Positions 17,775 to 25,758 of a stretch of DNA of 64,000 nt are shown in pieces. Made by a program: the position numbers and the translations under genes. Numbering within the stretch: position 1 is the first letter of the stretch; each line of letters starts with the position of its first letter. Source of the DNA: Planctomycetaceae bacterium (GTDB taxonomy: Bacteria > Planctomycetota > Planctomycetia > Gemmatales > Gemmataceae); NCBI GenBank assembly GCA_013823135.1, contig PNLP01000001.1, positions 62,001 to 126,000 on the forward strand, read 5' to 3'. The notes under the pieces are model-generated. The model ran no database searches. It saw nothing but the letters and a program-made list of their open reading frames with translations, and had not been told where the DNA came from.

Positions 17775-20102
17775 TCACTTCGTGAACTGAGCTTTCAACC
17801 CTGGGATCGGAGTTCCGTTTCGATCCACGAATCGGAGAGCCCCTTTCCAGTCCCCGTGCACGTTTACCACCTTGAACACCACAGTGTTGACCCCTTTCTT
17901 CAAGGTCAAGTCGGAGCATGTGTTCTGGTCCTTGCCGATGCCACGGTTGTTCACCGACTTGCCAACTTCCTTGCCATTGAGATAAACCTTTGCGCCGTCG
18001 TCGCTGCCGAACCGTAGATCGACGTCCTTGATTTCCTCAGGGGCAACGACATACGTCACGGCATAAACCGAGCAGTTGTTGGGTGTGCCGCTACCTGTGT
18101 CCATGTCGAAGAAGTACTCTTCAGCCAGCACCTTATCCCAGGTCAACTCCTTGTCGCCGACCTTGACCTTGTCGCCTTCCTTCGGTGCCAGCTTGCCTTC
18201 ATCCTTGACCAGTTGTCTGTCAACCGCTTGTCTCGGGTCCACGTTTGATGGACTTGGGATCGGGGCCAGGATGAGCCAGGCTCGGATGAACCCCTCCTGG
18301 TCGATCGGCTTTGGGCTGGCAATGTCGGCGAGCGAGGGCGGCGTTTTCAACAACTTGGGATCGCACCACACGGCATGCGCGTTGTCATTATTCCCAGGAC
18401 ACCGCACTTCCAGTTCGAGTCGGCGCACGCCTGCCACGTCAATCGCGAAGGGTTGCTGGTCTTGTTTCGTTCGCACGGGTCGCGATTCCCAGAGCACGCG
18501 CCCATCACCTTTCACCGTGAATACAAGACCCACGGGTTTACCGGCTCCCGTGTCGTTGATGGCCACCTGTCCTGCCAGCGAGCGGAAATTGCCATAGATC
18601 TCGTAGCGGACGTGTGAAGAACCGTTCGCAGGGGGGTGCATCGATAGCCCCTGGAACATCGCCGAGCCCTTCACCGTGATCTGGCGGTTGTCGTACCCAA
18701 GGGAACCACCCTTTCCGAACTGCCCCCGACCCACAGTGGCATCTTCTTCGGATAAGTCCGACAAATAAATCGGCCTCGCCACGGGCACGGTTGATGTGGT
18801 GGCCGGCTTCGCCGTTTGTGGAGGGATTGGCTTAGTCGGTGCTGGTTCGGTATGAACGACCTCGGCCTTGCGGTCCTGCGTCTGGACGTAGACGCCTGCG
18901 GCTGCGGAACCCACGCACAGCAGGCCCACAAACGCAATCTTCTTCGGGAACTTCCGGGCAGGTGCTGGCTGTTTCTCGTGTTGGTCTTTCCGTGTCCTGA
19001 TCGGCGGCTCGTATGGCAAATCGATTGAGGTATCCACGGATGACTGCGCCAGACTCTCGACCGTATCGCCCGCGGGAATCGCCAGGGCAGCTAGCAGTTC
19101 GTCAGGTGTCTGGTAACGCTGAGCGGGATCCTTGCACATCATTCGGGCGATGATGTCCGTGAGTTCCGTCGGCAATTCTGGTCGGATGTTTTTTAGCGGC
19201 TCCGGGTCGCGGACCTGGTGCCAGAGCAACTTCTGAGTGGTGCTTGCGCCTTCGAAAGGAGACCGACCGATGAGTGCGAAGTAAAAGGTTGCCCCGAGGC
19301 TGTAGATGTCGGCCCGAATGTCAACCGCGCTGCTGTCGAGCGCTTGCTCAGGGGCCATGTAGTCGATGGTCCCCATCACGCCGCCACCGAATCGGCTCGA
19401 CAACTCCGCGTCTTCCTCGAAAAATCGGGCGAGACCCAGGTCTAGAATCTTCACGATCCCGGTTTCCGTGATCAAGAGATTACTGGGTTTGATGTCGCGG
19501 TGAACGACGCCGGATTCAAAGGCGTGTTGGAGTCCCAGAGCCGACTGACGCAGGTAGTCGATGACGCGATTGTGGCCAAGGCGACCGTCGCGCGACACGC
19601 AATCTTCGAGAGTGACCCCCTTCACGTACTCCATGACCAGGTAATGGACATCTCCATCCTGGGCGACGTCAAACGCGTGGATGATGTTGCGGTGGTCGAG
19701 GCGGGCAATCGCCTGAGCCTCGCGGTAGAATCGTTCAACCGTCTCGGCGTCGCCGGCTTGCTTTGGTGGTAGCACCTTGATGGCCACCTGCCGGCGCATT
19801 CCTGGGTGCTCGCACAGGAATACCTTTCCCATGCCGCCAGCGCCGAGAATCCCCAATACCTTATATCGACCAATGAAGAATCCCCTCCATTTACCCTGGA
19901 GGAGCTGATCGGCCTGGAAGCGGGTGAGCACACCATCACGCACCAGTGCGTCAGCCACTTGTGAGGGACCATCAGACGCCGCTGTGTTCTCGGTGGCCAC
20001 TGAACTCAGACTGGACGCATATTGAGTGACAGTGTTCGCATCGAGCAGGTTGCTCTGCGCCAGAAGGGCAAAAAATTCGGGTTTGGTCGCAGGAATTCCC
20101 AT
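17775..20102 (-). CDS. Hanks-type Ser/Thr protein kinase with NPCBM-like ectodomain
   Basis: The 775-aa protein has a short N-terminal helical module typical of planctomycete kinases. The kinase domain (about 80-345) has glycine loop GAGGMG at 87-92, VAIK with Lys109, HRDIKPSN at 201-208, DLG (in place of DFG) at 221-223 and YMAPEQA. A single membrane segment follows near 405-425. The outer part carries a novel-putative-carbohydrate-binding-module-like domain ([20 protein letters not shown] to about residue 590) and a PA14/jelly-roll-like end ([20 protein letters not shown]). It probably senses an outside ligand and phosphorylates cytosolic targets. The ATG at 20102 has only a pyrimidine-rich sequence upstream and no Shine-Dalgarno site. 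Confidence 0.85.
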   Translation of the reverse strand: MGIPATKPEFFALLAQSNLLDANTVTQYASSLSSVATENTAASDGPSQVADALVRDGVLTRFQADQLLQGKWRGFFIGRYKVLGILGAGGMGKVFLCEHPGMRRQVAIKVLPPKQAGDAETVERFYREAQAIARLDHRNIIHAFDVAQDGDVHYLVMEYVKGVTLEDCVSRDGRLGHNRVIDYLRQSALGLQHAFESGVVHRDIKPSNLLITETGIVKILDLGLARFFEEDAELSSRFGGGVMGTIDYMAPEQALDSSAVDIRADIYSLGATFYFALIGRSPFEGASTTQKLLWHQVRDPEPLKNIRPELPTELTDIIARMMCKDPAQRYQTPDELLAALAIPAGDTVESLAQSSVDTSIDLPYEPPIRTRKDQHEKQPAPARKFPKKIAFVGLLCVGSAAAGVYVQTQDRKAEVVHTEPAPTKPIPPQTAKPATTSTVPVARPIYLSDLSEEDATVGRGQFGKGGSLGYDNRQITVKGSAMFQGLSMHPPANGSSHVRYEIYGNFRSLAGQVAINDTGAGKPVGLVFTVKGDGRVLWESRPVRTKQDQQPFAIDVAGVRRLELEVRCPGNNDNAHAVWCDPKLLKTPPSLADIASPKPIDQEGFIRAWLILAPIPSPSNVDPRQAVDRQLVKDEGKLAPKEGDKVKVGDKELTWDKVLAEEYFFDMDTGSGTPNNCSVYAVTYVVAPEEIKDVDLRFGSDDGAKVYLNGKEVGKSVNNRGIGKDQNTCSDLTLKKGVNTVVFKVVNVHGDWKGALRFVDRNGTPIPGLKAQFTK

Positions 20103-20571
20103 GGGAGAGGGGGAAAACTGGGGAGGAGAGAAGGAACCCTGGTTGCGTTTACCAGGGGCTGTCGTGTCCTGACTTTGATCGTGTGAGTGACGAAAGCCAA
20201 GACACAAGGCAACCTAATCTTATAGCACACGTCCATCGTATGGGAGGAGTTGTCTGCAAGATTGGGTGGACGCCGGCCTGCCGACCCGAAGCACCTGTCC
20301 ACTATTCGTGGGGAACTCCAGATGAGTCCGAAGGGTGAGAGCCCACACAGAGGATTCTTCGGTAACGGATTTCGTTGAGAGGTACCCCAGTTGATCAGCC
20401 CAGCCTGATGTCGCAGAATGAAACAAGGAAAGACCTGGCGAATGTGCTCGACGACGCGGATCAGAAACTGGGTCGTTTTTGCAAAGTGTGCCGTAAGAAT
20501 TCCACAGTTGTAAGAAGGTCTGGAAAGACTTACCTGTTCTCCGCACAGATTTGGGGCACATGTCCGAAGCG

Positions 20572-20633
20572 AACGAAACGAGAGCGGCCCCGGCGAGACA
20601 GCGCTGTCTCGCCGGGGCCGCTCTCGTTTCGTT
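20572..20633. repeat. 62-bp perfect palindrome without spacer
   Basis: Bases 20572-20602 are exactly the reverse complement of 20603-20633, with the centre AGC|GCT. As RNA it would form a hairpin of up to about 29 bp closed by a minimal loop; as DNA it could extrude a cruciform. It lies 14 bp beyond the stop of a possible small minus-strand gene, so a terminator role is possible. The length, perfection and absence of a spacer are unusual. Confidence 0.9.
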
Positions 20634-20647
20634 GACGGGGAATCCGG

Positions 20648-20791
20648 TCAATCACCACATCCCAGGTCAATCCACAAATCTCCCAGGTCAGCAGGGCCGA
20701 TGTCGCGGTGTTCCTCACGTAAAGCAGGGCGGAGGTCATCCACGGGGGCGAGCAGGGTGCCGAGGTCGGACAGGACAGCGCTCGTCATCAT
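20648..20791 (-). CDS. Possible 47-aa acidic small protein
   Basis: The frame starts with two ATG codons, preceded seven bases upstream by GAGGA. It encodes a 47-residue acidic peptide beginning MMTSAVLSDLGTLLAPVDDL and ending WIDLGCGD. There is no signal peptide and no family I recognise. The ribosome-binding site, and the palindrome that could terminate its transcript just downstream, are the only support. It could equally be a chance frame or a gene remnant. Confidence 0.28.
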   Translation of the reverse strand: MMTSAVLSDLGTLLAPVDDLRPALREEHRDIGPADLGDLWIDLGCGD

Positions 20792-20986
20792 CGTTCAGTC
20801 CTCGGGAGCCGGGCTTGTAGATTTGGTGTTGTGCCCGGTGAGGAAAGTAACAGCACTCACCGTGCCGTCTTAGCCTCCAAAAAACTGAGATTTTCAAAGT
20901 GAAGGAGTGCGAGTTGCCCAGGCTGCCCCAGATGGATAGAGTCGCTGCATGTCCCAGAGAACCAGCCCTTCCGGACCCCTAAAAGT

Positions 20987-21706
20987 TCACACTCGGCGGA
21001 TGTCGGCCCAGGTCCAGTGGCGGTCGGAAGTCTGCTGCACCGATTCCGGGGGATAGCCCAGTGTGCCGACGAACGCACGGACCTCATCGAGTGTTAACGC
21101 TGCGTGAAGCGATTCTGCGAAGAGTCGTCGTTGATGATCATTCGCACCTGCGGCGTAGGTGTTGACGATGTGCTCCAGCGTGGCGGAACTTGAAGGTCGA
21201 AGCAGATCGCGAACGAAGACGGTACCTTCCAGCGCACAGACGCGGTGCATCTGAGCGAAGCAGCAGGAAGGATCGGGGATGTGGTGGATGATGCTGTTCG
21301 AAATCACAGCACCGAAGTGCCTGTCTGGGTAGGCGAATCCTTTTGCGTCCGCCTTCTCCAACTGAATCTGGGAGGTTAAGTTCGCGCGCTCGACGTTCTG
21401 CCGGGCGAGGGTGAGCATGTGGTCGGCGAGGTCGATCGCGACGATACGCAGTTCTCCCCAGACTGGAGTGCTTACATGGGGAATCGCTTCGCGGGAGGCC
21501 TCGATTAATGAGGCGTGGAGGCGACAGAGTTCGATGGGGATTTGTGCGGTGCCTGTGCCGACGTCGAGAATGGGGGAAGTACCGTCCCACACTTCGAGGA
21601 ACTCGGCAGCGAAAAGTTGGTTAACGGCCGAGTGATCCATCGCGTCGTAGTCGCGGGCGTCCTCGGCAGTGTCCATGACCTCGGGTTCGAGCACTCGCGC
21701 AAGCAT
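20987..21706 (-). CDS. Class I SAM-dependent methyltransferase
   Basis: This 239-aa cytosolic enzyme has the Rossmann motif I ILDVGTGTAQIPIELCRL near residues 46-63, motif II around RIVAIDLADHMLTLAR, and motif III/IV ADAKGFAYPDRHFGAVISNS followed by IIHHIPDP. This places it in the Methyltransf_11/25 type. I used the ATG at 21706 (MLARVLEPEVMDTAEDARDY) because the MDxxEDARDYDxMDH block is a conserved N-terminus; the frame is open further upstream without homology. It follows the 21714-22097 gene by 7 bp on the same strand, so the two are probably co-transcribed. The substrate is unknown. Confidence 0.8.
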   Translation of the reverse strand: MLARVLEPEVMDTAEDARDYDAMDHSAVNQLFAAEFLEVWDGTSPILDVGTGTAQIPIELCRLHASLIEASREAIPHVSTPVWGELRIVAIDLADHMLTLARQNVERANLTSQIQLEKADAKGFAYPDRHFGAVISNSIIHHIPDPSCCFAQMHRVCALEGTVFVRDLLRPSSSATLEHIVNTYAAGANDHQRRLFAESLHAALTLDEVRAFVGTLGYPPESVQQTSDRHWTWADIRRV

Positions 21707-21713
21707 GTCTATC

Positions 21714-22097
21714 TCAGCAGACGGCAAGTTCCAGACACTCGACTGAGGCTCGACGCTCCCGGTCCTCAAGACACGCTTCGAGCAAGCTCGCTCGCAACTC
21801 GAAGTTCCCTAGCCCGCCACAATCCCAGGCCTGAATTACCGCCGAGGTCGCCGGGTTCAAGCCCGCAATCTTGGTGAGCCACACAACGCCCGCTTCGTGA
21901 TTGAACTGGCAAGTGCGCGGGTGATTCCACGCAACGTGCGACGCGAGGCACCCCATCGGCATCGTGCGGGTGAACGCCCCGTGAATCAGGAGCGGACTCC
22001 CCTTCTGCAACAACTCAATGAGCCTGACGAGCCCCGCGTCGGTGACGTGAGGCAGCCAGTCGGCCCGAAATTCGGTAACGGGGTCGTTGGAGAGCAT
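21714..22097 (-). CDS. Conserved hypothetical protein upstream of the methyltransferase
   Basis: This 127-aa protein starts MLSNDPVTEFRADWLPHVTD and is probably cytosolic, with no signal peptide or membrane segment. It has an internal stretch HGAFTRTMPMGCLASHVAWN and an acidic C-terminal helix. AGGAG lies five bases before the ATG. Its stop lies 7 bp before the methyltransferase start, which suggests a two-gene operon and perhaps a shared role. I do not recognise the family. A long upstream region (22098-22637) may hold its promoter. Confidence 0.65.
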   Translation of the reverse strand: MLSNDPVTEFRADWLPHVTDAGLVRLIELLQKGSPLLIHGAFTRTMPMGCLASHVAWNHPRTCQFNHEAGVVWLTKIAGLNPATSAVIQAWDCGGLGNFELRASLLEACLEDRERRASVECLELAVC

Positions 22098-22465
22098 GGG
22101 CACTCCTGGCGGCACAGCCGGCACGGTACGGCGTTTATAAGGGACTCTGCAACAATCTGGCGAATGTCGGCCGGGATGAGGGGTCAGTCGCCGGCTACTC
22201 AATTGACCGGGGCGCAGGTGCTTCAGAACCGCCCGATCGCTGGCGGCGGCCCGGTTCGATGGGGGCATCATAGAAAGCGGTCAAAAGGGGTGTCAAGGCG
22301 CCAGTCGGGTTGCAAAACTCGTCCTTCGGTCGCAGCGTCGGTCGGGATTTCTGGACACAACGCCCGGGTAAGCAGTTATGGCCGAGCCTCCCGCCGGATG
22401 TGGGCGAAAAAAAATTGGAAGGAACCGGTAAAAAGATTAATGACGACATATACTGTAAAATTAGT

Positions 22466-22471
22466 TATAAT
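22466..22471 (+). promoter_or_regulatory. Candidate -10 box (TATAAT) in AT-rich island
   Basis: A perfect TATAAT lies in an AT-rich island of an otherwise GC-rich region. The -35 side is poor; about 17 bp upstream is ACGACA, a three-of-six match to TTGACA. Transcription would enter the structured segment at about 22478. Confidence 0.35.
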
Positions 22472-22475
22472 TAAA

Positions 22476-22615
22476 CTCGTCAGTGGCTATGGGGTGTCGC
22501 AGGCGACAGTCGAACCACTGGAAATGTCAGTAGAAAATGCAATATTCACCGACGAGAATTCGCGTCATGCAGTGACAATGCGATGTCACAACCAGTGACA
22601 ACGCGTTGTCACTGG
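22476..22615 (+). ncRNA. Candidate structured small RNA
   Basis: The segment has ordered complementary arms: CTCGTC (22476-22481) with GACGAG (22551-22556); AGTGG (22482-22486) with CCACT (22515-22519); TGTCGC (22495-22500) with GCGACA (22503-22508); and GTGACA with TGTCAC around 22572-22589. It ends in a 24-bp perfect palindrome (22592-22615) whose arms share the CAGTGACA core. A TATAAT box precedes it. No coding frame with a good start covers it. It matches no RNA family I can name. It could also be an operator array or a mobile-element remnant rather than an RNA. Confidence 0.35.
22592..22615. repeat. 24-bp perfect palindrome (terminator or operator)
   Basis: CCAGTGACAACG is followed directly by its reverse complement. 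A degenerate copy of the same element lies just upstream (22570-22589). The palindrome is 22 bp beyond the ferredoxin stop on the minus strand, so it may act as that gene's terminator, as the end of the candidate RNA, or as a protein-binding site. Confidence 0.6.
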
Positions 22616-22637
22616 ACCAGGACAACGCACCCACTTC

Positions 22638-22928
22638 TCACCGCGCCGAGCTTTCCACTTTCTCGGTAACATGCGCATCGGGGACAGACTTGAGCATCTT
22701 CACTCGGTCTGCGTTGAGTTGCACATACCCCGCCCACTTGGCAGGCATATCGGTGTCGAGGAAGATCGCTTCGACGGGGCACTCGACCTGGCACGCTGCA
22801 CAGTCGATGCAACTATCGGGGTCGATGTAGAGTTGATCGGCGTCGCCGTAGAAGCACTCACAGGGACAGACAACAACGCAGTCCGTGTACTTGCAACCAC
22901 GGCACGGTTCGGTCACGACGTAAGGCAT
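22638..22928 (-). CDS. fdxA: 7Fe (3Fe-4S/4Fe-4S) ferredoxin
   Basis: This 96-aa soluble electron carrier starts MPYVVTEPCRGCKYTDCVVV. The cysteines fit the FdxA/Azotobacter ferredoxin I pattern. Cys9, Cys17 and Cys50 would hold the 3Fe-4S cluster, and Cys21, Cys40, Cys43 and Cys46 the 4Fe-4S cluster; extra cysteines are at 12, 23 and 25. GGAGTG precedes the ATG. The gene lies directly downstream of a sigma-54 activator on the same strand, with a possible -24/-12 promoter in front. The redox partner is unknown. Confidence 0.88.
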   Translation of the reverse strand: MPYVVTEPCRGCKYTDCVVVCPCECFYGDADQLYIDPDSCIDCAACQVECPVEAIFLDTDMPAKWAGYVQLNADRVKMLKSVPDAHVTEKVESSAR

Positions 22929-22973
22929 CGCGTTCACTCCGGATTGGATGGTGTTGGAAACCATCCACCGGAA

Positions 22974-22989
22974 TGCATCCGTGATGCCG
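22974..22989 (-). promoter_or_regulatory. Candidate sigma-54 promoter of the ferredoxin gene
   Basis: Read on the minus strand the site is CGGCATCACGGATGCA. GG and GC are separated by 10 bases, as at -24/-12 sites, with three mismatches to TGGCAC-N5-TTGCA. The GC would put the start point about 35 bases before the ferredoxin ATG. It is a partial match found by eye, made more credible by the sigma-54 activator gene upstream. Confidence 0.3.
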
Positions 22990-23062
22990 AACAGAAACGC
23001 CTGGATTTGCAGGGGAAATAGCGACGACTCGCGACGTGATGTGGTCGGGTGACCGTGGGGCG

Positions 23063-24016
23063 TCATGTCCAGGATGCGGGATCTTTGCTGATACCGTGCT
23101 TCCGCATTTTGCCGTACAGGGTCGTCGGGCGAAGGCCGAGACGATGGGCGGCCCCGCCAGGTCCGTAGATACGCCCGCCGACTGCTTGCAACGCTTCCAG
23201 AATCCGACTTTTCTCCTGAGCTGACCAGGTTCTGCCTGCGATGGGAACTGCGGGAGTCGAGCCGAGAAGCCATGCAGGTGTTATCAGCAACTCTGGGCCC
23301 GTCGAGACGATCACTGCGCGTTCGATCACGTTGCGCAGTTCGCGAACGTTCCCCGGCCAGTTGTGGGCCGCAAGGAGCCGCAGCGAGTGGTCGGGAATGA
23401 AATTCGCGGGGCGATCGTGGGTGGCCGCAAAGTGGCGAAGGAAGTGGAACGCCAGCTTCGGGATGTCTGCTGGGCGTTCACGCAGCGCGGGGACCACGAT
23501 CGGGAACACGTTGAGCCGATAATACAGGTCGGCCCGGAACCGGTTGCTGGCAACGTCCGCTGCAAGATCGCGATTTGTCGCTGCAATCACACGGGCGTTG
23601 ACAGGAACCGCATCACCACCCAGGCGTTCGACAACCTTCTCTTGAAGCGTCCGAAGCAACAACGGTTGAAGCTCCGGGGAAAGCTCTCCGACCTCGTCCA
23701 GAAAGAGCGTGCCCGCGTTGGCAGCCTCAAACCGTCCGCGTCGTCGCTTGAGAGCACCGGTGAAGGCCCCGGCTTCGTGCCCGAACAACTCACTCGCTGC
23801 CAAAGCTGGAACAAACCCTCCGCAGTTCGCCGCAATGAAAGGACCGCGTGCTCGTCTGCTTTGAAAGTGGACCGACCGCGCGACGAGTTCCTTCCCCGTG
23901 CCGGTTTCACCAAGGACGAGTACATTCGCCTCCGTGTCAGCAACTTGCTCAATCGCCAGCCGCACCGCAGCAATCGCCGACGAAGCACCAAGCAACTGCG
24001 GAAAGTCGGAGGCCAT
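23063..24016 (-). CDS. Sigma-54-dependent transcriptional activator without sensor domain
   Basis: This 317-aa protein consists of an AAA+ sigma-54 activation domain and a Fis-type helix-turn-helix. Walker A is GETGTGKE (36-43), the sigma-54 contact loop is GAFTGA (83-88), Walker B is GTLFLDEVG (102-110), the arginine-finger region includes NRFRADLYYRLN, and the DNA-binding end is AAHRLGLRPTTLYGKMRKHG. No receiver, PAS or GAF domain precedes the AAA+ core, which begins about 10 residues in, so activity must be controlled by expression or a partner. GAGGGA lies before the ATG. The 7Fe ferredoxin gene follows on the same strand. Confidence 0.88.
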   Translation of the reverse strand: MASDFPQLLGASSAIAAVRLAIEQVADTEANVLVLGETGTGKELVARSVHFQSRRARGPFIAANCGGFVPALAASELFGHEAGAFTGALKRRRGRFEAANAGTLFLDEVGELSPELQPLLLRTLQEKVVERLGGDAVPVNARVIAATNRDLAADVASNRFRADLYYRLNVFPIVVPALRERPADIPKLAFHFLRHFAATHDRPANFIPDHSLRLLAAHNWPGNVRELRNVIERAVIVSTGPELLITPAWLLGSTPAVPIAGRTWSAQEKSRILEALQAVGGRIYGPGGAAHRLGLRPTTLYGKMRKHGISKDPASWT

Positions 24017-24099
24017 GATTCCCTCATCGTCATCTGGTGAGTGACGGACTCCGTAGGAAGGGGGTGGGTTCGGAACCATCCACCACCCACCCCAAGCAA

Positions 24100-24125
24100 A
24101 ACGGCCGGGGAAGACCCCGGCCGTT
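24100..24125 (-). terminator. Rho-independent terminator of the zinc-ribbon protein gene
   Basis: An 11-bp perfect stem (24100-24110 with 24115-24125) closes on a four-base loop. On the minus strand it is followed by TTTTGCTT. It lies 34 bp after the stop of the 24159-25700 gene. A second inverted repeat (GGGGTGGG/CCCACCCC, 24061-24093) follows, before the activator gene. Confidence 0.8.
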
Positions 24126-24158
24126 GCGTGAACACGTCAGGGTATCTTCCACCAGGAA

Positions 24159-25700
24159 TCACTTCTCGCGGAGTGACTTCACAAGCTGAACGAACTTCGT
24201 GTCGAACGCGGCACGCTGCGCCCACTGGCACTTGGCGCTCGCAACGACTGTCTTGCTTCCGACGGTGATCGCCGAGATTGCGTAGAGCCAAGAGTGGGTC
24301 GGATCGCGGTCGTTCACGCTCCTCATCAGAACCGACTCGGCGTTGCCGTCCACCGTGTTTGGTGTTGGGTCACCTTCCAGCGCACCGAGGTGTTCGGTGA
24401 ACGTGTTCTTCCCGCGAGTCTCGACGCTCTTGTTCGCCTGAGCCTCGATGTAAGCCTTGGCGTCGGCAAGTGCGTTGCCGCTGCCATCGAGCACGTAGAT
24501 CGTCAGTTCGGCCTCGTCGTTTTGGTCGCGTTTACGGTCCTTTTTCGTCACGAGGTATTTGTCGGCCTTGGGGTCTTCGTCCTTGACGCGAGCCTCGTTG
24601 GTTTCCTCAACCCACATACCTTCGGCATCCAGAATCGTGTAAGGAATCTCGGTGTTCTTGAAGGGAACGACCGGAGACTGCTTTTCCTTCCAGTCCTTGC
24701 GGAGCTCAAGCAATTTGCAACGCCTGCGACCTTCCGCGAACACGGCCTTCTGATCTTCGTAAAGGTCGCTGCCCGTCCACGAAATGAACCAGTAGCCGAC
24801 GCCCTTGTGGCCAAAGGCTCGCGCGTCGCCTTCGACATTCCCACCGGACTTCAACGCCCCGCTGAACTTGTACCCGCGTGTTTCCTGGCCCATCCAGGTC
24901 TTGTCCCCCTCCTCGGGGTATTTCTTTCGAGTGTCCTTCTCGAGGATTTTTTCGAGCGCGCGATCGAGGCCAGCCTCGAGGTCGCTCGGTCGGGGAGAAC
25001 TGTTGGGGTAGTCGCGGGCACCGAAGGCCATGTACGCCTCCGGGTCTTCACGCCGGTAAACATGAATGTAGGGCGAGCCCAGTTTGGCACGCATGTCTTC
25101 ATCCCGAACCCACGGTTTGGGTGGTGGCTCCAGGGAGAAGTTCTTTTCTTTGTCTTTAAGGATCGCGCCACCAGATTGGCTCGACTCGTTTCGGTGCGAG
25201 ATCTTATACCACATCGCCACGCCCGCGGCACAAAGCGAGATGATGCCAACCCCCACCAGCAAGACCGTTTGAAGCTTCGAAGCCTTGACCGGGAGCCGTG
25301 GTCCTTCTTCGCCGTCGGCCTTGGCGGTGTCGGGTGTCATATCGCCGAAGGCGGCATTGGTCGGTCGTGCTTGAGGTCGAGCCGGTGGCGGATTCGGCGC
25401 TGCTGCGTATCCTGGGGCCGAGTAGCCGCCGTGTGGGGCAGTGCCATAGCCCGGTTGGGGTGCGGATGGGTAGCCAGTTTGTGCGCCGGGGTAACCAGGC
25501 GGACTGCTGTACCCACCGAATGTTGCAGTGGGGGCAGCCGCTTGATGGCTAGGCGGAGGCGGTGGGGAAGCTGCGGCCGGCGTGCCCAACGTGAACCGCA
25601 TTCCACACCGCGGGCAGGCCAGAACGACGCCTGGAGGCACAGTTGACGGGTCAAAGAGATATGGGCAACTCGGGTTTGGGCACTTCAGCGCTGTGGACAT
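24159..25700 (-). CDS. Zinc-ribbon membrane protein with Pro/Gly/Tyr-rich linker
   Basis: This 513-aa protein begins with a zinc ribbon (CPNPSCPYLFD, then CPRCGMRF; cysteines at about 8, 13, 29 and 32). A roughly 90-residue Pro/Gly/Tyr/Ala-rich linker with GYxxxP motifs follows. One membrane helix lies near 143-163 (LQTVLLVGVGIISLCAAGVA), and then a roughly 340-residue domain with no name I recognise. The orientation would put the ribbon in the cytoplasm and the large domain outside. GAGGGG precedes the ATG at 25700, and a terminator follows the gene. The layout recurs in planctomycete proteins; function is unknown. Confidence 0.65.
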   Translation of the reverse strand: MSTALKCPNPSCPYLFDPSTVPPGVVLACPRCGMRFTLGTPAAASPPPPPSHQAAAPTATFGGYSSPPGYPGAQTGYPSAPQPGYGTAPHGGYSAPGYAAAPNPPPARPQARPTNAAFGDMTPDTAKADGEEGPRLPVKASKLQTVLLVGVGIISLCAAGVAMWYKISHRNESSQSGGAILKDKEKNFSLEPPPKPWVRDEDMRAKLGSPYIHVYRREDPEAYMAFGARDYPNSSPRPSDLEAGLDRALEKILEKDTRKKYPEEGDKTWMGQETRGYKFSGALKSGGNVEGDARAFGHKGVGYWFISWTGSDLYEDQKAVFAEGRRRCKLLELRKDWKEKQSPVVPFKNTEIPYTILDAEGMWVEETNEARVKDEDPKADKYLVTKKDRKRDQNDEAELTIYVLDGSGNALADAKAYIEAQANKSVETRGKNTFTEHLGALEGDPTPNTVDGNAESVLMRSVNDRDPTHSWLYAISAITVGSKTVVASAKCQWAQRAAFDTKFVQLVKSLREK

Positions 25701-25758
25701 ATTCCCCTCGATCGCTTCGACTGTGCGCTACGAATTGCTTGCTGCTCACTCATCATAC

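Larger units (their letters stand above)
20103..20986. other. Nearly gene-free 884-bp intergenic region
   Basis: No convincing gene of normal size is visible between the kinase and the methyltransferase. The stretch holds the upstream region of the kinase, a 62-bp perfect palindrome (20572-20633), a possible 47-codon reading frame on the minus strand (20648-20791) and a 6-bp inverted repeat CCGGGC/GCCCGG at 20809-20838. Longer open frames that run through the palindrome have no start signals or recognisable domains. Confidence 0.6.
22098..22637. other. 540-bp intergenic region with AT-rich island and CAGTGACA-type repeats
   Basis: No protein gene is visible. The part next to the minus-strand gene at 22097 is of normal GC content. 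Bases 22405-22475 are strongly AT-rich for this genome and contain a perfect TATAAT. Bases 22476-22615 contain nested inverted repeats described as a candidate RNA. The ferredoxin gene ends at 22638. Confidence 0.7.

Noticed and set aside
20220..20651. 143-codon minus-strand frame starting inside the 62-bp palindrome region
   Set aside because: It has no Shine-Dalgarno site and no recognisable domain, and its start portion is just the translation of the palindrome.
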